Shown here: piece after piece, positions 1 to 6,128 of the stretch | Layout of the letters: every line of letters starts with the position of its first letter | Position numbering within the stretch: the first letter of the stretch is position 1 | Assembly: GCA_037441765.1 (NCBI GenBank) | Contig: JBBIRM010000113.1 | Span: forward strand, 1-9,036 | Length of the DNA stretch: 9,036 nt | DNA from: JBBIRM01 sp037441765 | GTDB lineage: Bacteria; Desulfobacterota; BSN033; UBA1163 | Reading direction: 5' to 3' | The notes under the pieces: generated by a model | What the model saw: the letters and a program-made list of their open reading frames with translations, nothing else | What the model was told of the DNA's origin: nothing | Databases searched by the model: none | Program-made: the position numbers and the translations under genes

Positions 1-2
1 AA

Positions 3-374
3 ACAATTACAGGTAAAAGTTTTGGCGGTGTCAAACTGATATGGACTGTTGATGCTCAAAAGGCAAAAGAATTTCGTGAAAACTATTATCCTCATTGCGA
101 TATTCTGCTAATTCAAATCAATTGGAACGATGTTGGAGGATTTTATTATATTCCATTAGACGTGCAGAAGAGGCTTTTTGATAGAATAGGGAGAGAAAAT
201 TATATTAAACTTCCAAAACCTGGAACAAATCCAAGAGGCGTTGAAATTACTAAAGAAGCGTTATCAACATTAATTGAAGATAGCGAAACTAAAGGTGTCA
301 AAATAAGCTGGCAGAGGTCAAAATTAGATTTCAATCCATACAAGAGATGGATTGAGCTTTGGATGGAGGATTGA
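3..374 (+). CDS. probable type II restriction endonuclease, C-terminal part (5' end outside window)
   Basis: The reading frame is open from the first bases of the window to a TGA at 372-374, giving about 123 residues of the C-terminal end of a longer protein. A GTG at 162 could be taken as a start, but the frame continues upstream without a stop and no ribosome site precedes it. The visible part is a mix of hydrophobic strands (CDILLIQINW) and a motif KLPKPGTNPRGVEI, followed by a charged helix. I see no complete PD-(D/E)XK signature, which may lie in the missing part. The call rests mainly on context: its stop is one base from the start of a DNA methyltransferase, the usual tandem arrangement of type II R-M genes. 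The KPGTNPRG-type tail reminds me of CTAG-cutting MjaI-like enzymes, but this is recollection only. It would cut unmodified foreign DNA in the cytoplasm. Confidence 0.6.
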   Translation, partial: TITGKSFGGVKLIWTVDAQKAKEFRENYYPHCDILLIQINWNDVGGFYYIPLDVQKRLFDRIGRENYIKLPKPGTNPRGVEITKEALSTLIEDSETKGVKISWQRSKLDFNPYKRWIELWMED

Positions 375-375
375 A

Positions 376-1350
376 ATGGGATATAATCGAAGAAAAGTCG
401 GTACCAAAACAAGTGCTTTCGGCTCACCAGGGCGGATTAATCACGATTCCACTCCATTTTATACAAGCAGATTATATGAAGAGCTGCCAAAAGAGCAGAT
501 AATCAAATATGTGGAAAATCCAATTCCTCCTGAGTTTCTTGACAAAATTTTTTGCAAGACAAGTGAAAAAATGGAAGAGTTGCCAGATAACAGCGTTCAT
601 CTAATGGTTACTTCACCGCCTTATAATGTGGGAAAGGAGTATGATGAGAACCTTACTTTAAACGAGTACAGAGCCTTTTTGAAAAAGGTATGGAGCGAAG
701 TTAAAAGGGTTCTTGTGCCCGGCGGAAGAGCGTGTATCAATATAGCTAATCTTGGGAGAAAGCCATATATCCCGCTACATGCCTTTATTGTTGAGGATAT
801 GCTTGATTTAAATTTTTTAATGCGTGGCGAGATTATCTGGAATAAAGCTTCAAGTGGCAGTCCTTCTACTGCTTGGGGAACATGGCTATCTGCCAAAAAT
901 CCTATCTTGAGGGATATCCATGAATATATCCTGATTTTTTCTAAGGGTATGTTCACAAGGAAATATCCTCCTGATAGAAGAAGCACGATCTCCAAGGAGG
1001 AATTTCTTGAATTAACTAAAAGCGTCTGGACATTTGCCGCAGAACCTGCAACAAAAGTAGGGCATCCAGCACCTTTTCCGGTAGAATTACCTTACAGATT
1101 GATTCAACTTTACACTTTTGAGGGCGAAGTTGTTTTAGACCCATTTATAGGTAGTGGACAGACTGCAATCGCAGCACTAAAAACAAAGCGTCACTATGTT
1201 GGATATGACATAAACGAAGAGTATGTAAAATTGGCAGAAAGACGCATCAAAGAGTTTTCCTTAAATTTTAATGCTCCCAAGTTGTTTGAATTTGAAGGGA
1301 AAAAGGAAAGGGGCGATAAAAATGGCAAAGCGGCATATAACACAGCATAA
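376..1350 (+). CDS. site-specific DNA methyltransferase, beta class (N4-cytosine or N6-adenine)
   Basis: This 324-residue protein is an S-adenosylmethionine-dependent DNA methyltransferase. The catalytic motif IV, TSPPYN, is at residues 79-84. The AdoMet-binding motif I, DPFIGSGQT, is at 255-263, preceded by the motif-X-like HPAPFPVELPYRL and followed by GYDINEEYVKLAERRI. The order IV, recognition region, X, I defines the beta group of amino-methyltransferases; SPPY is typical of N4-cytosine enzymes. The N-terminal TSAFGSPGRINHDS stretch resembles CTAG-type m4C enzymes of the MjaI/MthZI kind, a weak recollection. The start is ATG 376, because GGAGG at 365-369 lies 6 nt before it; an in-frame TTG at 352 would overlap the upstream gene. 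One base separates it from the upstream nuclease gene, so the pair is probably cotranscribed. Its last codons run into the attC-like block: the box ATATAAC (1335-1341) is inside the gene. Confidence 0.9.
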   Translation: MGYNRRKVGTKTSAFGSPGRINHDSTPFYTSRLYEELPKEQIIKYVENPIPPEFLDKIFCKTSEKMEELPDNSVHLMVTSPPYNVGKEYDENLTLNEYRAFLKKVWSEVKRVLVPGGRACINIANLGRKPYIPLHAFIVEDMLDLNFLMRGEIIWNKASSGSPSTAWGTWLSAKNPILRDIHEYILIFSKGMFTRKYPPDRRSTISKEEFLELTKSVWTFAAEPATKVGHPAPFPVELPYRLIQLYTFEGEVVLDPFIGSGQTAIAALKTKRHYVGYDINEEYVKLAERRIKEFSLNFNAPKLFEFEGKKERGDKNGKAAYNTA

Positions 1351-1431
1351 AAGGTTCGTGCCTTATGGCACTCACCCAAATGCCGCCTTCGCCGGGCTTT
1401 GCTCAGTCCCTCCCTTTCGGGAGGGTTGGGT
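1335..1431 (+). other. attC-like site A1 (degenerate), end of cassette 1
   Basis: This GC-rich block starts with the R''-like box ATATAAC (1335-1341) and can be read to end with the R'-like box GTTGGGT (1425-1431), about the length of sites B and C. Inside it GTGCC TTAT GGCAC (1358-1371) forms a hairpin, followed by CTCACCCAAATGCC (1371-1384), which is identical in site B. The outer stem is poor: AGCA (1344-1347) could pair with TGCT (1400-1403) and AAG (1351-1353) with CTT (1397-1399), leaving a long 3' tail. That tail is occupied by the perfect hairpin at 1408-1425. The site is therefore less regular than B and C and may be decayed or a junction of two sites. The assignment of its right edge is an inference. 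Confidence 0.5.
1408..1425 (+). other. perfect 7-bp hairpin inside site A, terminator-like stem without a T run
   Basis: CCCTCCC (1408-1414) and GGGAGGG (1419-1425) form a perfect stem around a TTTC loop, 58 nt after the methyltransferase stop codon. No run of T follows (TTGGGTGG), so it does not meet the usual definition of an intrinsic terminator. It could still slow transcription or form part of the folded recombination site. Confidence 0.4.
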
Positions 1432-1569
1432 GGAACGGCTTGCGTGCCGAGCGGCACTTCGCCCAACAATAGCTTTACGGCTCCACGGAATCGGAGCGTA
1501 AACACAACCGATTCCGTTCCACCCAAACAGCGGTTCGCTCCGCTCACCGCCACTTCGCAAAGCCTGCCG
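1426..1569 (+). mobile_element. possible gene-less mini-cassette, 144 nt
   Basis: If GTTGGGT (1425-1431) and GTTAGGC (1569-1575) are both R' boxes cut after G, the DNA between them is a 144-nt unit. Supporting this, its start TTGGGTGGAACGG (1426-1438) is the exact reverse complement of CCGTTCCACCCAA (1514-1526), just as the long cassettes have a start complementary to their R'' region. The partner box reads ACCCAAAC rather than ACCCAAC, one extra A. A further perfect 10-bp inverted repeat, ACGGAATCGG (1485-1494) with CCGATTCCGT (1508-1517), lies in the middle. I find no credible coding sequence; frames open here have composition typical of hairpin DNA. Confidence 0.4.
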
Positions 1570-1575
1570 TTAGGC
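1521..1575 (+). other. attC-like site A2 (short), left boundary of the ATPase cassette
   Basis: A short site ends with the fully canonical R' box GTTAGGC (1569-1575, GTTRRRY). Its left box is ACCCAAAC (1521-1528), followed by AGCGG, the same five bases that follow the R'' box in site B. A weak stem TT(C)GC (1534-1538) with GCAA (1557-1560), with one bulged C, leaves spacers of 5 nt on the left and 8 nt on the right, the same as in site B. Competing hairpins AGCGG/CCGCT (1529-1533, 1540-1544) and GCGGT/ACCGC (1530-1534, 1546-1550) are also possible. The R' box is secure because it matches the R'' of the downstream site B; the left half is less certain. Confidence 0.55.
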
Positions 1576-1579
1576 GACA

Positions 1580-1591
1580 TTTTGCTTGGCG
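1580..1591 (+). repeat. outer inverted arm, left copy, of the ATPase cassette
   Basis: TTTTGCTTGGCG starts 4 nt after the R' box GTTAGGC and is the exact reverse complement of CGCCAAGCAAAA at 5914-5925, 4.3 kb downstream. The equivalent position in the next cassette (6052) holds a related arm. Confidence 0.7.
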
Positions 1592-1598
1592 TGTCACA

Positions 1599-1617
1599 TT
1601 TATATAATCACAAGGAG
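1599..1617 (+). promoter_or_regulatory. AT-rich TATA-like element and Shine-Dalgarno before the ATPase gene
   Basis: TTTATATAAT (1599-1608) is followed by AAGGAG (1612-1617), 11 nt before ATG 1629. As a bacterial -10 (TATAAT, 1603-1608) its start site would fall near 1615, within or just after the Shine-Dalgarno sequence. As an archaeal TATA box it would place transcription close to the ATG. The two elements therefore fit poorly together, and the promoter role is uncertain; the ribosome site is more secure. Either way, the only non-coding sequence between the recombination site and the operon is about 50 nt. Confidence 0.35.
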
Positions 1618-1628
1618 ATGAACTATAC

Positions 1629-4457
1629 ATGGTAATAGCTAAGTACGAAACAAGTTGGCAACACCTTTCAAAAGATCATGAAAAAATCGATAGTAAGCTA
1701 TCCAAAATATTGGGTGATTATGCGACTGACCAGCTAGAACATCTTGCTTATGCAGTAATTGGAACGTTTGGTGTCGGAAAAACTCAATTTCTTTATAATA
1801 TCCATAAATGTGCAAAGGATAAGGGACTGCTTCCTTTGTTCTTTATAGCAGAAGACTTATTCAGAGAGGCTATAAATGCGAATAACAAGATTATCACGCC
1901 CGGGGACATTTTTACTCTCGTTAAGGGAAAAGTTGAGAGACTCAAAGAGGCGTTATTCAGAAAAAATGGTGAGGGGGTAAGGAGAATTTTAGATCCTCGA
2001 GGGAAATTAGAAAATGATGCCCCAGAACTTGTAAACATAGTTGTAAAGGAATTTTCCAATTCCGATGTTGTGGCCTTAAAGGTGATATTGCTTATTGATG
2101 AATTAGAGGGACAATATGGAGTTCTTCAAACCAAGGTTCAAACAAAAGATAGGAGTCCACTAAGAGAGTGGCTAGAAGACAAAGATTATCTTAAGTTCTT
2201 AGCATTTGCCCCCGCAGGTGTTTATGAGCTCGGGGGGGCGGATAGAGATAGAGTAAAAAGGATTGTGTTACCGCCGACAGATATAAAATACATAAGAGAG
2301 AAACTCATTAGCCATGCTGGAAGAAGTAATGCATGCTGGTGGCTTTCCAGAGGGAAAGCAAGACAATTATTCAAAGCCTACGAAGTGCTCAAGGAGAAAG
2401 ACAACATCACTATAGATTCTGCGGCAGCGTCTCGGATAATAAAAAGTGAACTGGACCAGATAGGTCAAGAGCCTACACAAGTACCGTCGGCTGTTACGAG
2501 CTCGATAAATCCTTCTAAGATTCCGTTTTTGCTCAATTTACAACCAATAACAGGAGAGAATGTAAAGCGGTATGTAATAGACACTAACAGCCTTGATACA
2601 GGAATACTAGCGGATAAATTGGTAGAAGCATTTAGCATGAATAGAGATAATGCTCTACTAATTTCAGAGTATTTTAAGAGAACTGTAAAAGCATTATCTG
2701 GGGAGAATTGGCTTACTTATATCGATGATAAAGACTTACCTGAATTATTTAAGCTAGTATTTGACCACATTCTTGAATACGAACTTGGAAGCCCGGAACT
2801 ATCTGATAGATTGGGAGAGATGCTTAACCTGTATGAAAAAGTTAGTAAAGAAAATGCGGCACTCTACGGAATTGTTGGTAGACTCTGGGAACTGAAAGAA
2901 ACAGATTTACAATTACCACTTACAGTAGAAGAGATAAGAAAAACTTTCCCATTCCCATCAATGAATCCGATTGTAAAAAACCATCTACCAGCAGATATGA
3001 GAAAGAAATGGGAAGGAAAGTCTCTCCCTATTTGGAAGTGGATAGAAGGGGATATTACAATTCTTTTCTTTGCCTCAAAAAGAGATTTTGCAAATTACTC
3101 TGAGACCGACGAGTTCATATCTAATGCTCTACCCGATGGTAAAGGCATCCTATGTGTTTTCTCAACCGGTGAAAAACCGAAAGACGAGAAACTTTTTCTT
3201 GCATGGCTAAAAGAAAATAAAAAACTTGAATTTGTTGAATTCCCACCATTGCTTACAGACTTTCTTCTTAGTGTAACGGGTGAAATTCAAGAAGGAATTC
3301 CGGGTGGCTTGCAATTGTATCTGAAAAATCTCAAAGAGAATAAAGGGGACATTCTTCTTTCAAGGAAATCGGAGATATATAGTGAGGCCATTAATGAGAT
3401 TATACGTGGTTCTATTCCAAAACCTGATACCTTTTATAAAGGTGACCTCCCGGATACTGGAACTGTTTGGGGGAAAGGGCAAATGGATAGAGATATTGCC
3501 ATAAATGGCCTTGCCCTTGCATTCGTAGATTTAACTCCACAAGAGAGACAACTCTTATCAGAAATAAGGGAACTATTTAGAAGTGGTAAAGAGGGAAGAG
3601 GAGCAGGCGATCTAAATACGCTAATGCCAAGAGGGGGATACATAGCACTGTCTGACGACCTTCTCCCTCGTTATGGGAAAAAGAAGGACTTAAAGGACTC
3701 AGAACCTGTAGGGAGACTTAAAAGATACTGGCGTGGTGAAGAAAGAAATAAACTGGTTGAGTTGTCCCGAATTCTTCCCCGAGAACATTTCTTAAAATTA
3801 CACTCAGATGAAGATATGAATAGATTACTTGAGGCATTATGGAAAACTGTAAGAGTAGATTTTAATTTTAAAAACATAGAAACATCCATTCAAAAATTCG
3901 AGAGAGAGATTTTTCCTGCATTGAAGGATTGCTGGGAATTAGAACAAGAAGTGATTCGTAATTTTGGCGTAAGCGGAATTAATTTTGAAGACAAAGAGAA
4001 ACTAGTAAAAGCCAAGGATGGGATTAACAAGATTTTGGAAATAGCCAAAGAAACCCTCAAAGACACAGGGAGCGCTGCTCCGCTGATTAAGTGTATTGTA
4101 AACACATTTATGAAGGCTGTCGAGGGAAATATCGAAAGGAATATTAGAAATCTTGCGTATTCCTCTGACAGTGTTAAAAGGGCCGTAGAGGAGTTAAAGA
4201 ATGCGTCGGAAAACATAAAGAAAAATTTTTGGGAGTACCCCGAAGCAACTAAATTTATAGGAATTACAGAGGACGACATAAAAACAATAGTTTCAAAGCA
4301 AATGAGGATAGACGGAAGCCCCACTCTTCAGGCATTAGAAGCCAGCGTAAAAGAAAGGAAAGAATATTTAGAAGATGTCTCCAAAAATTTGAGCCTTTTG
4401 AATGAGAAGTTGAACAAATTAAAATATATCTTTAGTCAAATAAAGGAGGAGGCATGA
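1629..4457 (+). CDS. large P-loop (AAA+/STAND-like) ATPase, 942 aa, family not recognised
   Basis: The N-terminal third is a P-loop ATPase domain. Walker A is GTFGVGKT at residues 45-52, Walker B is VILLIDELE at 152-160 with D157 and E158, and the strand LAFAPAGVYELGG near 191-203 is a likely sensor region followed by arginines R207 and R210. The middle has no motif I can name. The last 200 or so residues are mainly charged helices, probably coiled coil. There is no signal peptide or membrane segment, so it should be cytoplasmic. The start ATG 1629 follows AAGGAG at 1612-1617; ATG 1618 gives only a five-codon frame. The overall plan recalls the large ATPases of phage-defence systems such as BrxC/PglY of BREX, but no PglZ, BrxL or other BREX marker is present, so I do not assign it. 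It overlaps the next gene by 4 nt (ATGA), implying coupled translation and a shared complex. Confidence 0.85.
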   Translation: MVIAKYETSWQHLSKDHEKIDSKLSKILGDYATDQLEHLAYAVIGTFGVGKTQFLYNIHKCAKDKGLLPLFFIAEDLFREAINANNKIITPGDIFTLVKGKVERLKEALFRKNGEGVRRILDPRGKLENDAPELVNIVVKEFSNSDVVALKVILLIDELEGQYGVLQTKVQTKDRSPLREWLEDKDYLKFLAFAPAGVYELGGADRDRVKRIVLPPTDIKYIREKLISHAGRSNACWWLSRGKARQLFKAYEVLKEKDNITIDSAAASRIIKSELDQIGQEPTQVPSAVTSSINPSKIPFLLNLQPITGENVKRYVIDTNSLDTGILADKLVEAFSMNRDNALLISEYFKRTVKALSGENWLTYIDDKDLPELFKLVFDHILEYELGSPELSDRLGEMLNLYEKVSKENAALYGIVGRLWELKETDLQLPLTVEEIRKTFPFPSMNPIVKNHLPADMRKKWEGKSLPIWKWIEGDITILFFASKRDFANYSETDEFISNALPDGKGILCVFSTGEKPKDEKLFLAWLKENKKLEFVEFPPLLTDFLLSVTGEIQEGIPGGLQLYLKNLKENKGDILLSRKSEIYSEAINEIIRGSIPKPDTFYKGDLPDTGTVWGKGQMDRDIAINGLALAFVDLTPQERQLLSEIRELFRSGKEGRGAGDLNTLMPRGGYIALSDDLLPRYGKKKDLKDSEPVGRLKRYWRGEERNKLVELSRILPREHFLKLHSDEDMNRLLEALWKTVRVDFNFKNIETSIQKFEREIFPALKDCWELEQEVIRNFGVSGINFEDKEKLVKAKDGINKILEIAKETLKDTGSAAPLIKCIVNTFMKAVEGNIERNIRNLAYSSDSVKRAVEELKNASENIKKNFWEYPEATKFIGITEDDIKTIVSKQMRIDGSPTLQALEASVKERKEYLEDVSKNLSLLNEKLNKLKYIFSQIKEEA
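4443..4450 (+). promoter_or_regulatory. strong Shine-Dalgarno deciding the start of the 350-aa gene
   Basis: AAGGAGGAGG-type purines at 4443-4452, centred on AGGAGG, lie inside the end of the ATPase gene. They serve either ATG 4454 (very close) or the in-frame ATG 4460 (about 10 nt from AGGAGG, better spacing). The real start may therefore be two codons later than annotated. Confidence 0.6.
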
Positions 4458-5506
4458 TTATGGAAGAAGATGTCAGAGAGGTAATTCAAAGAAAGATATG
4501 GACCATGGAAGAGCTGATTTCAAAGGTTAAGGAATTAACTACTAAAGCAAAGCACCTACCTGAAAGTGCGAAGAAGAATATTCCAGTGTTTTCTGATGAT
4601 TGGTCAGAGGAGGGTGTAAAAAAATTTTTTGAGAAATTTAAAGAATCTGTAAGAGATCCTTTAAGACATAAAAATCGAAAGCTTTTGGAAGACAGGGGCA
4701 TTCAAACTAAGAGCGTCCCAGAAGAGATATTTGACGATTCTACAAGCATCCAAGAAGTAGTGAGTTTGTTTGATAACCTCAAAGAATTTAATGAAACTAT
4801 TACAACTTTACTTATCAAAGAAGAGATGTTGGTCGCATGGCTAAGAAAAAGTTCAGGTAGTGCTAAAGAAAATCTTCAAGAGATATTAGATGCCAAAGTT
4901 GGGTTTGAACGCATTTTTAATAGTCCTGTGGATGAAAAAATAAGAGTTGAGTTAATACGGAGATCTCTTGTGGATAGGAGTTTCATCGCTTCTGCCGACG
5001 ACATTATTTCAAAGCTCAGACTCATTGTAGAGTATGGTATCTCTATTGAATATAAAGAGCCTTTCGATGATTTTAAAAATAACTTGGAAAACGTTTTTCA
5101 AAAATTGAAGAACCTCCAGGATGAATACAATACACCTAAGGAGGAGATAATCGCATTATTAAATGGAAAAACACTGCGCAATGCTGCTGAGCTATTGAAT
5201 AAGAAACTTGTTGATTATTCCGAGAAAGAAAGAAGGTTGTTGGAAGAGTGGAATGTGTACTCTGCCGCCTTAAAATCAATTGGACAAGAATTACCAGAAC
5301 CCCCTGTTAGATTTCAAGAATTAGAGGAAAAAGTCGAAAAACTTAAAAAAGAATGCATAAATACCTTAGGTCCTGAAGGATTGAACATGCTCCGTTTTCT
5401 AAAAGGAGATGGAGATTTTCCAGAGAAAGCGTCAAAAGGCGATATCAAGAAAACCTTAGAAATTCTTCGTCCTATGTTTGTGAAATTCTTGAAGGAGGGA
5501 GACTAA
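4454..5506 (+). CDS. predominantly helical protein, 350 aa, unknown function (second gene of ATPase operon)
   Basis: I do not recognise this protein. It is rich in Lys, Glu and Leu and looks almost entirely alpha-helical, with heptad-like stretches around residues 200-235 (FKNNLENVFQKLKNLQDEY) and 285-305 (FQELEEKVEKLKKE), suggesting coiled coils. I see no nucleotide-binding, nuclease or methylase motif, no cysteine cluster, signal peptide or membrane segment. It begins within the stop codon of the ATPase gene (ATGA at 4454-4457), with a strong ribosome site upstream, and its own stop touches the next start codon. This tight coupling suggests a fixed-stoichiometry partner or scaffold of the ATPase, whose C-terminal end is also helical. 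The start may be ATG 4460. Its function is unknown; a regulator or bridging subunit is a guess from context. Confidence 0.8.
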   Translation: MIMEEDVREVIQRKIWTMEELISKVKELTTKAKHLPESAKKNIPVFSDDWSEEGVKKFFEKFKESVRDPLRHKNRKLLEDRGIQTKSVPEEIFDDSTSIQEVVSLFDNLKEFNETITTLLIKEEMLVAWLRKSSGSAKENLQEILDAKVGFERIFNSPVDEKIRVELIRRSLVDRSFIASADDIISKLRLIVEYGISIEYKEPFDDFKNNLENVFQKLKNLQDEYNTPKEEIIALLNGKTLRNAAELLNKKLVDYSEKERRLLEEWNVYSAALKSIGQELPEPPVRFQELEEKVEKLKKECINTLGPEGLNMLRFLKGDGDFPEKASKGDIKKTLEILRPMFVKFLKEGD

Positions 5507-5908
5507 ATGCCAGAAGTCAATGAGAAGAAAGTTTACAATGCTCTTTTGAAATACAAAGGAAGTGGGAAAATTGATATTGAGGGTAGTGATATTGGTTTAT
5601 CCTTAAATCCAATTGACATTCATGGTATTGACAGTCCAGATTGTCTTTTATGGATGGATATTTCTTTAAAACTATTTGGGCATGATCTAAAACTAAAAAT
5701 CCCTATACCTGTGGAGGCAGAAAAAGGAGGTATATACGGTGGTGCATTAGAGGATTTAAAGAAATTTGTGGAGAGAGGAAAATACCTTATCGAACTTCCT
5801 ATGCTTGTAATAGCAGAGTCTGGATATGAAACAATAGAACAGAAAGAAAACTTTCCTGTGAGATTCACAATAAATCAGATTCCAATACGGCTCTTGGAGG
5901 AAAAATAA
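5507..5908 (+). CDS. small protein of unknown function, 133 aa (third gene of ATPase operon)
   Basis: This is a compact protein that looks strand-rich: alternating hydrophobic segments such as GKIDIEGSDIGLSLNPIDI, LLWMDISLKLFG, LKLKIPIPVEAE and the C-terminal FTINQIPIRLL suggest a small beta domain with one helix (ALEDLKKFVERG). I recognise no catalytic or binding motif and no transport signal. Its ATG directly follows the upstream TAA with no gap, and AAGGAGGGA at 5492-5500 provides a strong ribosome site, so translation should be efficient. It ends about 50 nt before the R'' box of site B, the normal position of a cassette's last gene. It may be an adaptor or specificity subunit of the ATPase complex, which is inference from operon position only. 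Confidence 0.75.
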   Translation: MPEVNEKKVYNALLKYKGSGKIDIEGSDIGLSLNPIDIHGIDSPDCLLWMDISLKLFGHDLKLKIPIPVEAEKGGIYGGALEDLKKFVERGKYLIELPMLVIAESGYETIEQKENFPVRFTINQIPIRLLEEK

Positions 5909-5913
5909 AATGT

Positions 5914-5925
5914 CGCCAAGCAAAA
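5914..5925 (+). repeat. outer inverted arm, right copy, of the ATPase cassette
   Basis: CGCCAAGCAAAA is the exact reverse complement of 1580-1591. Between it and the R'' box are two small hairpins, GCCAC TATC GTGGC (5932-5945) and CCC TAC GGG (5949-5957). It lies just after the stop codon of the 133-aa gene. Confidence 0.7.
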
Positions 5926-5959
5926 CGCTTCGCCACTATCGTGGCTCGCCCTACGGGTC

Positions 5960-6047
5960 GCCTAACAGCGGACATACGGTTCGGGCTTACGCCCTCACCC
6001 AAATGCCTCGCTACGCTCGGCACTTCGTATGTTTGCAGCCGTTATAT
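5960..6047 (+). other. attC-like site B (88 nt)
   Basis: The R'' box GCCTAAC is at 5960-5966 and the R' box GTTATAT at 6041-6047. The outer stem ACATACG (5972-5978) pairs perfectly with CGTATGT (6026-6032). Spacers of AGCGG on the left and TTGCAGCC on the right differ by 3 nt, giving the asymmetric bulged foot typical of attC. The interior has hairpin GGGC TTAC GCCC (5983-5994) and the block CTCACCCAAATGCC (5994-6007) shared with site A. The R'' box matches the R' box of site A2, and the R' box matches the R'' of site C, not each other, as expected for adjacent cassettes in an array. Confidence 0.75.
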
Positions 6048-6051
6048 GAAA

Positions 6052-6062
6052 TTCGGCTCGGC
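6052..6062 (+). repeat. outer inverted arm, left copy, of the R-M cassette
   Basis: TTCGGCTCGGC begins 4 nt after the R' box GTTATAT, the same spacing as the arm at 1580. It pairs with GCCAAGCCGAA at 8120-8130 with one mismatch (C6059 opposite A8123). It is similar to the other left arm (TTTTGCTTGGC). Confidence 0.6.
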
Positions 6063-6128
6063 GGATTAACAATCGAAGGAAGATTTAAAAGTATTGAAAG
6101 GTTTACTGTATGATGTAAAGGAGACATT

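Larger units (their letters stand above)
1570..6041 (+). mobile_element. putative integron-type cassette carrying the three-gene ATPase operon (4,472 nt)
   Basis: The unit runs from the TT of GTTAGGC in site A2 to the G of GTTATAT in site B. Its start GTTAGGCGAC (1569-1578) is a perfect 10-bp complement of GTCGCCTAAC (5957-5966), the R'' region of site B. It is known for integron cassettes that R'' is complementary to the R' carried at the cassette's own 5' end, because the site is completed only in the circular form. A second, outer arm pair (1580-1591 with 5914-5925) strengthens the link. Typical cassettes carry one short gene; this one would carry three, all reading toward its attC, which is the normal orientation. 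No integrase is visible. Confidence 0.65.

Noticed and set aside
1603..1608. TATAAT as a standard bacterial -10 element
   Set aside because: A transcript start about 7 nt downstream would remove or overlap the Shine-Dalgarno at 1612-1617, and the best -35-like hexamer (TTGCTT at 1582) is only 15 nt away.
1271..1635. Open frames of 76 and 78 codons on the + strand and two on the - strand across site A
   Set aside because: They lie in hairpin-rich GC DNA, have no ribosome site or recognisable protein, and the inverted repeats explain the sequence better.
3890..4324. 144-codon frame on the - strand inside the ATPase gene, and other antisense frames in the coding regions
   Set aside because: They are antisense shadows of genes with clear motifs and operon structure.
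1629..5908. Assignment of the operon to BREX
   Set aside because: Only a generic large ATPase is shared; PglZ, BrxL, BrxA/B and a BREX-type PglX are not in the window.
5910..6113. 67-codon frame right after the 133-aa gene
   Set aside because: It covers the outer arm and attC-like site B; its peptide (RHYRGSPYGSPNSG) reflects the repeats and no ribosome site is spaced for it.
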